Shown here: positions 21,232 to 29,900 of the stretch, one piece after another
Numbering within the stretch: the stretch's first letter is position 1
How the letters are laid out: every line of letters begins with the position of its first letter
Assembly: GCF_020360975.1 (NCBI RefSeq)
Contig: NW_025408679.1
Location: 2,232,001 to 2,296,000, forward strand
Source: Hirsutella rhossiliensis
Lineage: Eukaryota > Ascomycota > Sordariomycetes > Hypocreales > Ophiocordycipitaceae
Length of the DNA stretch: 64,000 nucleotides
Direction of reading: 5' to 3'
Position numbers and translations under genes: made by a program
Notes under the pieces: model-generated
The model's database searches: none
What the model saw: only the letters and a program-made list of their open reading frames with translations
Told to the model about the DNA's origin: nothing

Positions 21232-21757
21232 TTTTTGCCAACCTTGCCTAATGTGCGACCGTAGGATCACCTAGAACCTCTGGTTCTGACACCTGCTAAC
21301 GGTCGGCCGAGCTTAAACTCCTGAGGAGAACTCCATACAACGACCGAAGCATCCATGCCGTAGTCTATCAAATCGTTCCAAACTCGCCAAATGAACCCGC
21401 CACAAGAAATCGAAGTTGGTTGTATTAGTTGTAGGAACCGAAGGCGTTACCACAAGCGGCGGCGGCGGCGCGACAGGCGGGGTTACCAGGGTCGTTGGGG
21501 GGGGCACAGGCACCACAGGCGGGGGGGGCGTTGCGACAGACGGCGGGGTTACTGAGGACGTCACAACTGGGACAACCGGGGGCGAGGACGGGGTAGTTGA
21601 CACAACAACAGTTGAGGGCGGCCACTCGTTTCTCCAGTTTTGCCCCCGATTCTGCGTCCAAAACTGGGCTTGCTAGTCCCAGTCCGGCAAGGGCTGTCAA
21701 AAGGACGATGGTGACCTTCATTTTGCCAAAGTTTAGGTGCTCAAAGTGGGAATCATT
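21232..21757. repeat. Direct duplication, copy 1 (526 bp)
   Basis: This segment is nearly identical to 22677-23201, in the same orientation. It contains the secreted Cys-rich gene, about 190 bases downstream of it and only about 36 bases upstream of it. Similarity ends sharply at TTTTTGCCA on the left and GAATCAT on the right. Confidence 0.93.
21425..21721 (-). CDS. Small secreted cysteine-rich protein, copy 1 (effector-like)
   Basis: A 98-residue predicted secreted protein. Residues 1-17 form a clear signal peptide (MKVTIVLLTALAGLGLA, then SP). A short pro-region ends in a Kex2-type Lys-Arg at 31-32, leaving a 66-residue mature part. The mature part has ten cysteines (38, 39, 40, 50, 53, 62, 69, 72, 83, 90), including a CCC triplet, with Pro/Ala-rich spacing, and ends in SYN. 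Many even-numbered, disulphide-forming cysteines plus a Kex2 site are common in fungal apoplastic effectors and small antimicrobial proteins. I do not recognise the family and make no claim about its target. The gene has no intron. Its ATG is only 36 bases from the end of the duplicated block, so its promoter is not shared with copy 2. The glycine/threonine-rich frame on the other strand is a shadow. Confidence 0.8.
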   Translation of the reverse strand: MKVTIVLLTALAGLGLASPVLDAESGAKLEKRVAALNCCCVNYPVLAPGCPSCDVLSNPAVCRNAPPACGACAPPNDPGNPACRAAAAACGNAFGSYN

Positions 21758-22007
21758 CAGCCGTAGGCTGACTTTACATTAATCGAATAAGTTTTCCCTA
21801 ATATGAGGGTTTGGTGCAGCAGGGATCAGTTAAGTTTTCTGACATCTGATTGGTTGTATGGTTTCTAAAACGTAACTCAACTGGATGATGGCCTTCTAAA
21901 AGTGGGTCCAATTTTGCACTTGCCCTGAATGTCACAGAGCTACTCTGAGCATCGCGGGTCGCCAACAAACCCATCGTACGCAGCTGCTTTCAACCGCAGT
22001 GAACCCT

Positions 22008-22470
22008 ATGCCTCATCGAGGGTCTCAAGGTGGCGTGGTTTCCATCGTATGCATTCGCTGTGGCGAGGAGAAACCAGCGCAAGACTTCCTCGGCAGAAGA
22101 AAGTCGGCTGGGCACACCAAGAGCTGCTTGGGCTGCCGCAATAAGCGCGCCTATCATGTTGGCTTTATCTCGCGCTCCACAAGATGTTCAATGCTGATCA
22201 ATTGAAGTACTCCAGGTCCAGACGCATAACCCAGACTTTGAGGAGGTCGCGGTCCGTCCTTCCTCCGCTGACGGGCCTGCTGCGAAAAGAACAGACCGAG
22301 ATGCTCGCTTACAACCCGAGCAAAAGATACCTAAAGCCCAGCCTACATCATCTGAAAGTTTCCAGGAACGTCATACAGTGAGGTTTTCTTCCGAGGACTC
22401 GATGAGCCAACCGCGTGTAGTGCTGGGGACACCACTGCCGCCGACCCAACAAAGTTCAGGAAAGGTTTAG
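22008..22470 (+). CDS. Two-exon hypothetical protein with Cys4 zinc-finger-like motif
   Basis: My gene model has exon 1 at 22008-22157 (50 codons from an ATG), an intron at 22158-22215 (58 bp, GTTGGC...CAG with a CTGAT branch-like box) and exon 2 at 22216-22470, ending in TAG; total 134 residues. The intron is phase 0 and joins two different open frames exactly. Exon 1 encodes C-x2-C-x21-C-x2-C (CIRCGEEKPAQDF ... KSCLGCRNKR), which looks like a small zinc-binding module. Exon 2 is hydrophilic and has RFSSEDSMSQPRVVLGTPLPP near the end. The donor site is not the usual GTATGT/GTAAGT, which lowers confidence. It lies between the two secreted-protein copies on the opposite strand. No function is assigned. 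Confidence 0.45.
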
Positions 22471-22637
22471 GAGTTGGCAGGTTCTCACCAGAATCCGTAT
22501 AAGAACGGTTAGGGGCTACGTAACTCCACTTGATGCTACCAAGACGTAGATGACGCAATGAATGCATGACTGTAGATTCTTGAATTTTCAGGCCTGCCTT
22601 ACCGTTGACAGCAGACTTGCAGCCTTCGGCTGATTGT

Positions 22638-22673
22638 ACGCCTTGCACCACTGCTCTAAAGTGCAAGGCGTGA
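22638..22673. repeat. Hairpin next to duplication copy 2
   Basis: ACGCCTTGCAC and GTGCAAGGCGT form an 11-bp stem with a loop of about 11 bases, ending a few bases before the left edge of the second duplicated block. Confidence 0.7.
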
Positions 22674-22676
22674 CGA

Positions 22677-23201
22677 TTTTTGCCAACCTTGCCTAATGTG
22701 CGACCGTAGGATCACCTAGAACCTCTGGTTCTGACACCTGCTAACGGTCGGCCGAGCTTAAACTCCTGAGGAGAACTCCATACAACGACCGAAGCATCCA
22801 TGCCGTAGTCTATCAAATCGTTCCAAACTCGCCAAATGAACCCGCCACAAGAAATCGAAGTTGGTTGTATTAGTTGTAGGAACCGAAGGCGTTACCACAA
22901 GCGGCGGCGGCGGCGCGACAGGCGGGGGTACCAGGGGCGTTGGGGGGGGCACAGGCACCACAGGCGGGGGGGGCGTTGCGACAGACGGCGGGGTTACTGA
23001 GGACGTCACAACTGGGACAACCGGGGGCGAGGACGGGGTAGTTGACACAACAACAGTTGAGGGCGGCCACTCGTTTCTCCAGTTTTGCCCCCGATTCTGC
23101 GTCCAAAACTGGGCTTGCTAGTCCCAGTCCGGCAAGGGCTGTCAAAAGGACGATGGTGACCTTCATTTTGCCAAAGTTTAGGTGCTCAAAGTGGGAATCA
23201 T
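22677..23201. repeat. Direct duplication, copy 2 (525 bp)
   Basis: Second copy of the block at 21232-21757, separated from it by about 920 bases. By eye I find only a handful of differences, two of them inside the coding region. Confidence 0.93.
22870..23166 (-). CDS. Small secreted cysteine-rich protein, copy 2 (effector-like)
   Basis: Same 98-residue architecture as copy 1: signal peptide, Lys-Arg pro-site at 31-32 and ten cysteines all at the same positions. The two coding differences both change amino acids, in the loop between cysteines 72 and 83: Asp77 becomes Ala and Asn80 becomes Thr. The upstream sequence beyond about 35 bases is unrelated to copy 1. On the minus strand it offers a TATAAAGT box at 23262-23269, about 100 bases before the ATG; I see no such box at the same distance in copy 1. 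Both copies look intact, so both may be expressed, possibly under different control. Confidence 0.8.
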   Translation of the reverse strand: MKVTIVLLTALAGLGLASPVLDAESGAKLEKRVAALNCCCVNYPVLAPGCPSCDVLSNPAVCRNAPPACGACAPPNAPGTPACRAAAAACGNAFGSYN

Positions 23202-23826
23202 AAAACTATCCAGCTAAAGTCGAGGTGTGAAAGGTGACAAAACTTTCGACCAGCTCGAGCACTTTATAGTTGTAAAGTCCTCAGCACTCTCTGGCCAGAA
23301 CATCAAATACTGTTTTATACCACAGGATTTGATCGTCTATTCCGAACCGTGCGGAATCTACGGGCTAGAAAGCCATACCTTAAGGTATGTGACGTATGTC
23401 TCAGCGCCACCAAATTTGTTAAGCAAAGCTGTAAATTTGTGCTACGAAGTGACGAAGTACACAGAGTCTGAGCCATTTGATCATATGCACAGGAGCGAAC
23501 AGGAGCCTCTTGGATGACGATTAATAAGGGGAATTGTTGGCTTGCTTGCAATCCTCTCCAAGCACAGCCTTCGTAGCACATAAATTTACAGCTTTGCTTA
23601 CTCCTGTGACGGCGTATTCGGCGGCAACCCAGGTATCTTATACAGAACGTACCTACAGATATCTCTCGTGTTGGGCGGGTATGCTACTTGAAGGCATTCC
23701 AACGTATGGCTCTAGGCATTCCTGCCCGTGGCTGCAGACATTCTTGCTTGTGGCTGCACCAGGTCCTCTCCGACAACCAGAAGATGGAAAGGAACACAAC
23801 TCCCTGATAAGGAGAAGAGAAGTTAG
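23202..23826. other. Region with inverted repeat, no supported gene
   Basis: No coding region that I can support. Bases 23420-23449 and 23570-23601 are inverted repeats of about 30 bp (TAAGCAAAGCTGTAAATTT core) separated by about 120 bases, perhaps a MITE remnant or fold-back. Open frames at 23227-23517 have no recognisable motif. Confidence 0.5.
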
Positions 23827-24741
23827 ATCCTCCACGAGCAGCTACGACAACAGCAGCCGATAAATCCTGCATACGCCTCGCTCCTACCCTCGGAGACGCG
23901 TTTCCAAGTCGCTGCGGATGCCCTCAATGATATCCGGCAACGGTATGGGCCCCTCATGAGCTCGCCATCACGAGAAAACTTACGGGTTCTTGCGAAAGTG
24001 AACACCGAGTCTATCGCGATGGCGTCACATTCCCAGGGCATAGTAAGCGATAAGAATAGCCGAACCCAGGCGTATGCGAATCGAATGAAGAGAGGCAAGA
24101 TTGTCAGGCCGCGCGGAGAGTTTATCACGAGCTCCAGCATGGCCGACATCACCCAGGAGTATGAGAAGTTCCAGGCAAAGCAAACCAGGCTTCAAACGCG
24201 CCAGGAGATAAGGATGCATCTTAAACGAGTTCGTGGAGAAATGCAGAAGATCCGAGAAGACTATAAAGTCGGGAAGAAGCAGTTAGTCAATGGCAGAGTC
24301 AAGAAATTGAACTTTAAGCCCTGGCTAGAGTTTACGGGACGAGACGTTGAGTTCTACACTCTAGAGCAAAGTTGCGATACCCTCATGCGGGAGCTCAAAG
24401 AGCCATCCAAGGATTCCTTTTTCTACGATACCACGAAGAGAAATAACTCCGCCAGAGATGTCAGGGCGCGCGCAGCGACCCGACCTCGCCCACTTACAGA
24501 TATGTCGTCGCTGCCCGGCAGTGACGATACCGTCTATTTCACAGGCCTCGATCTTGACAAACATAGTGAGGATGGCGCCGACGATAAAGACGAGGACAAT
24601 TTACTCGATACGCAAGAGAATATACCCTCATCGCCGCCGTTAGCAGCGGTTGAAGCGGTAGTCGATACACCATGCCCTCGACCGCACACCCGACCGTCCA
24701 ACAAGATACAGCAGACGCTCCAGGAACACAGGTATGGATAA
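23827..24741 (+). pseudogene. C-terminal part of a transposase-like protein
   Basis: The frame is open from after the TAG at 23824 to the stop at 24741. It begins LHEQLRQQQPINPAYASLL and continues with NLRVLAKVN, DKNSRTQAYANRMKRGKIVRP and a long basic, probably coiled-coil stretch (QTRLQTRQEIRMHLKRVR). It ends in an acidic, Ser/Pro-rich tail. This style matches the tail that follows the DDE domain in fungal pogo/Tc5-type transposases, but the catalytic domain itself is absent, so the assignment is by resemblance only. It could instead be a host protein fragment. Confidence 0.45.
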
Positions 24742-24853
24742 AATAGCTTTCAGAAACGCATAACTGGCGAAATTACTACAGGAGCGGTTTAAAAAGCTGG
24801 ATGCCCGCTGCAGGCGAAAGGGGAGTTCTAGGGGGTCCCCCCCTATTAGAAAG

Positions 24854-25031
24854 TGTTACGATCAAGGCCGATATGGATAACCAGAAGGGACTTGGAAGAA
24901 TAGTTAATTATCGACTTCTTAAGGAAGAAGGGAAGAGGAAGAGGAACCGAAGAAAAGGAGGAAGCGGTCTATATACGTAACGGTATGTGGAAGTGGATAC
25001 CGTAAGGTATGTGGAGGTGGATACCGTAACA
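24854..25031. repeat. Candidate solo LTR
   Basis: 178 bp bounded by a perfect 7-bp inverted repeat, TGTTACG...CGTAACA. Near the right end is a 24-bp tandem duplication (GGTATGTGGAAGTGGATACC repeated at 24983-25030). The flanking 5-mers (GAAAG, CGCCC) do not match, so there is no TSD and the call is tentative. Confidence 0.4.
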
Positions 25032-26288
25032 CGCCCATCCAGAACTTCGGGTCACAACGATCAAGGCTGTAGAAAGTATCGAAAAGGAGTCGCTGGTATT
25101 TCTTGCCGATGGTGATGTGGGAATGATGGTGTGGTGTCTGCTAACACTTGCATGTAAGAACAGTGAGGGACCAAAGATTTTGCAGCACGCCACGGCATAA
25201 ATAGTGTACTTTTTTTGCTATGTCCATGTGCTTCTTCCGCGACTTTTGTCAGAAGATGTTAGAGCAAGAGCGCGGCAATAGCTTTTATATTGAAGATTGT
25301 AAACGTCATTGGAACCCGTCGGAAAGAAGCCCATGGCCGCGCGGAGACGATGATGTAACGTCCTCCGGGTCCACAGCGAACATCGCTATGTCGTCTCCAA
25401 ATCCATCGTTTCTTCCGTCGCCTATGGCACAGCGTCGCCCTTTCACAAATTCAAAACGTCGTGACGATCTAGCGCCAATCTGCCGCTTTCTGGGCTCCAG
25501 CCCTCCCAGAGGCTTCATTGAGGGCGAGCTCCACAGAGTCACTGTTTCTGCGGCTCGGACCTAATGAGGAAGTAGGTGAATATGCATCGTGGATCAAAGC
25601 TGAAGCTTTTTGTATAACCTCAAATGCTTTTTGCGACATGCGCGACAAGGATATAGTGCTGAACTCGCTACCTTCAATTTGTCCGCCCTCGTCGCATTTC
25701 GCCGCAAATATGCCTCCAAAGACCCCAACATTAGCTCAGTTATCTGATATCAATGACCTTCCAAGCAGGACGACTGGGTCAGCCAGAGATAGTATAAGAA
25801 CGTGGCGGCCGAATAGGTTTTCGGCCGTAAGGGTAAGGCAATATAGACCACCTAGGTAGACCTGGCCATGGCTCTGGAATGGCATCTGAGAGGAAGCAGT
25901 GGGAGGCCTGGCTTCCTTTAGCCCTTGAAAGTTGGCGTCTCCGTCTAAGAATGCGCCCTGGTCGCAAATTCCCCAACTTCCGTGTGCTTAAACACTTGAC
26001 ATGTCGTTCTGCGTCGCCCGTTTGCCCTTCCTCCCCGTTTTCGCTATGAAATCGATCGGTTCGAGGCTCTGCACCAACACAGACATGGTTGACTCAGGAG
26101 CCGTGGTACCGCCATAGTCAGATGTCTCTCTCGCGTAGAGAGCAGGGCAAGGGGCATAATGTTTTTAGGGTGCATCTGTTCTCCTCCCTTTTTTCTCCCT
26201 GTCTGCTGTACCATTCTCCCATTTATGCCCTTTGCCCTCTCTTCTTCAGTCTTCCATCTCCTTCCTTGCTGACTTACTAATGCTTAGG
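25032..26288. other. Region with no recognised gene; upstream of MYND-like gene
   Basis: Open frames at 25220-25564 and 25518-25859 show no family features. The right part (26160-26288) is pyrimidine-rich and ends in CTGACTTACTAATGCTTAG, which looks exactly like the branch site and acceptor of a fungal intron. A short hairpin CGGCCGAATAGGTTTTCGGCCG is at 25807-25828. Confidence 0.5.
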
Positions 26289-26882
26289 CACCCCCTCTCC
26301 GCGTCAGCAGGCCGACGCCACGATATCGTTCCAAGATGGGCCTACAACGGGAAATTCATCGCCTCCGAAGGGGTTGGAACAGGGCGTCATCCGCCCCTTC
26401 ACGCGTCTTGAAAATCGCACTTGGCTGCATGATCGATCGGAAAGAGATGTCTACGGGCTGCTGATCGACGCCTACCGACTGCGCGTTGAGGACATGTACA
26501 ACATTGAAGGCGAAGCAGACGCGGATAGCATATATGGTGGTGCCGCCAATGGGCTGCGTGGCTTCAAGCGTTTCCTGGAGCGCCTCGAGCGTTGTCCCGG
26601 TATGCTGCCGCCGTGGTGGGATGCAAAGAAGAAGAAAGAGTGTGAGACACTGGGTATGACCTACGAAGCGCGGTGGAAAAGAGCGACATCATCGAGCAAT
26701 ATGGGGATTCCCGATTCCCTATGCAGCTTCGGGTGTTTGCCGAGTCCGTGTACGGTCGAGCTCCGGGCGGGACAAGTGGGACGGCGATGAGTCAAATGAT
26801 GGTCGCGATAGAGCAGGGTAAAGCAGAGGGGATGGAGTCGCATATGATGGACATGTCAGCAGCCATGCTTGGTCGGCGGTGA
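26289..26882 (+). pseudogene. MYND-finger-family-like protein, C-terminal exon, frameshifted
   Basis: It follows a good intron acceptor at 26288. The reading frame starts APPLRVSRP-like or, in the frame used downstream, QQADATISFQDGPTTG. It then gives IRPFTRLENRTWLHDRSERDVY, LLIDAYRLRVEDMYN, DADSIYGGAANGLRGFKRFL and LPPWWDAKKKKE (26390-26640). After a one-base shift near 26670 it gives VEKSDIIEQYGDSRFPMQLR and ends at the TGA at 26882. I recognise this block as the C-terminal part of a family of ascomycete proteins that usually carry an N-terminal MYND zinc finger. No MYND cysteines are visible upstream, so the 5' exon is lost or lies in a form I cannot see. It ends about 75 bases from the Helitron 3' end. 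Confidence 0.5.
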
Positions 26883-26951
26883 AGGGATACGCTTGGTTAG
26901 TCGACAGCACCGCAGATCGAGTAGAAGCTGGCCGATCGTGGCTACGACGTA

Positions 26952-29900
26952 CGAAAGGGTCAAACTATCGGGATGGTTAGTATACTGCCACTACTTTTCG
27001 AAACCTTGGTCCTCGGATAACCGTCTCGTTTCCGCGGCCAAGTTCTTGAGTCTCTGCATTCCATCAAGTATGGCCTGATCCAGCCCATTGCCAATGAAAT
27101 CATGGTGTCTCACGGGACCAAGAAGCTTGATGCCCCGAAGCGAGGTGCACCTGGACAGTTGCACATAGAGGCTCGTAAAATCGCACTTGGAGGGTTCACC
27201 ATTGGTCACACGATTTCCACGCAGCTCCAACAGTACCTCCACGAACGTTTTACCCTGGGCTTTGTAATCAGTGAGAACGAACGCTGGTACGACGGGCAAT
27301 CCACGTCGCGTGCATCTTGCTGACAAGAATTTGAAGTGAGAGTTAGTCGAATCAAGTGTATGTGACATGGGGCGGATGAGTACCGTCCCCACCGGGAGGG
27401 AGGGTATCGCCAAGGCTTTCGTCTCCTCGGACTGCAGAAGAATCCCGAGCGGTGGCCCGAAGTGGATGGTCACGTCATCCGCCAAGTGGTATCCTGGGTG
27501 ATTGGGATCGAGTATTACGTCCACGGCAGTAAAGTCTGCCCCATTCACAACTTTCAAGCCAGTGTAGATGTTCTTGTTCACAACAACAGGCATGCCCTGA
27601 GCGTAGAAGAAGACGCCGGGGACCTTGCAGGCGGAGTCGTCACCTTGTCCTATGGTTCGCGCCACGATGTTTGGAGAAAGCGTGCCGTTGCGCCAGGTGT
27701 GAGTCGAGACAAAGATACGGATATGCTGCTTGTTGAAGCGCGCCCAGCCCACGACAGCTTCCATGTTGAGGGCCCACCGGGTGCGGTTCAGCGGCGTTAT
27801 AGCACGCAAACCATCATGGAAGGTGATTTGGGAGCGTCCTACGATATTGGCATTGAGCAAGTCGAGGTCTTGCTGTGTCTGCCGCCCGTTACGGACTCGA
27901 TCCAGGAGTGCGCGAAGTTGGGGATCGTTGCGGGCCCGGACTTGGTCTTCAAGGAGCACAACGGTTTTGAACATATGCCACAATCTGCAGCCGCTGTGGT
28001 GAGAGATGGTCGCTTGTCGCAGGGTCTGTGTTCGGTCCGGCGGTCTGTTGATCAGGAGGCTTGTTTCCCGCACGGGGGCGAACTGGTAGAAGTCTCCCAT
28101 CAGTAGAACGACAGGCATCCCACCAAACGGTTCGTCCGGACAGTCACGGAGTGCCTGCAGGTGACGACTGACGTTGTGCAGAGTGGCTCCTCCCAGCATA
28201 CTGACCTCGTCAATCACGAGTACCAGCTTCTGTTTCCATATCCATTTCTTCGCCTCCGAGAAGGGGGGAGGCGGTTTGTTTGGATCGCGATGGGAATCTA
28301 ACCCACAGGCCGAGTGGATTGTCGTGCCGCCAATCTGGGCCGCCGAACTGCCTGATGTGCCGGTTATCTGCAGAAGATGTGGCTGGTTTCTCGCCGCGAA
28401 CACGTCCTTCAGGGCATCGATGATCCTCGACTTTCCCGTGCCACCCGGCCCGCCGGTATATTGAAGATGCTGGCCCGCTGAGTCCGGATTGGCCGCATAG
28501 TTGTCCAGAAACACGCAAACGAGTTGAAGGGCCATGGTCTGTAGATAGTTCAGTGTAAAGCTGGCCGCGGTGGTGTGCCCCATCTCCACGAAGCTAGTCA
28601 CCGGACTGACGTCGACAAGCATCCGGTAGGCGTACGCTTCTAGGCATAGAAGGGTTCGCCCTCCTTGCCTCAGAGGGATTGTCTCGGGGGGGGGTTCGGC
28701 GTCCGTCAGCTCGCCGGCCTGATGGCGGAGATGTGCCCATAGCCGAAAGATTGTCCAGTAGAGGGCCGTCAAGTTCAGAAAGGACCAATGCGGCACGTTG
28801 GTAAAGTCGGTGTCATAGCCAAGGAGGTGGTAACAGACCTCCACAGCCGAGAGTTGTCGCTCAGAGAAGATCCGATTTGCCGTTCTCATCAGGAACTGAC
28901 GGCTTTCGTTCAATACTGCCTGCTGCCTGTCGTCGGGCAGGGCGGGACCTGGTGCGCGAGACGTCGGACGACCGGCTTCGCGAAGTTGGCGGGCGACCTC
29001 GGTGGCGAGAGCAATGCGCTTCCACATCGGCGTATCCAGTTTGGTGGCGTAGTTCGTGATGTAGTACACCATGGCCAGGCCCTTGGTTTTGGTCAAGATC
29101 ATCGAGACGTCGTGATTATGACGAAGGCCGACCGCCAACGACTTGTTGTACCGGTTGACGAGTGGATGGTTGCGCCGGATCTGAAGCAAGCCGTCCTCTG
29201 TGAACCCTGTCTCCTCGACGATCTTCCACGGTGCTTTGAAGCGGCAGGCTGTCCGTCTCTGTTGATCTGCCCCCTGTTCGACGACCCCCTTCAGAGAATA
29301 CTTAAGGCAGGTGTACGTGTGGGAGTGCACTTGGCAACAGTATGCGATGAAATTGGATTCGCCTTCGAAGGCCGCAGTGAGAGCCGAGGTGCTGGTCATG
29401 ACCTCCTCCACCGGGTGGATGGGCTTCCTCTGTTGTCGCACGGCTTTTCCGGCATCTTCATCTAGACACTCATGAAAGACGGAGTCTACGTATCGGATTA
29501 CCTGGGCACGATATGCTTCTTCCGCGGGATTGGCCATGTCGTCTATCAGGTTCGGTAACCGCATGTTGCCGTCCAGCCAGAGGAGTCCATGCAAGTGGAG
29601 GCTGCCTCGCTCGTTCGTTTCCACCGTTGCGTAGTAGTGGCTAATATTCCCAAAGATGGATTCTTGGCCTGTGTTCACGTACTTTTTAAAGAATAAGGAT
29701 ATTTCTCGGTGGAAGAAGATGGCCGAGCTGACCGGATCCATGGTGCTGAGGGCGATTCTGTCGTATTTTTCACGGAGATCGGCCAAAAGTTCCTTTGCAG
29801 ACTCATAATCGTGGAGCCTATGAATGGCAAGCTTCATCTTTACCGGATTATTAATGTCGTTAGGACTGATGGTAATCCAGATTGCAGGCATACCGGCGCG

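Noticed and set aside
21416..21676. Gly/Thr-rich open frame on the plus strand over the secreted-protein gene (and its twin at 22861-23121)
   Set aside because: It is the mirror of the Cys/Pro/Ala-rich coding strand; it lacks a signal peptide or domain and appears only because codons for Pro, Ala and Val are open in reverse.
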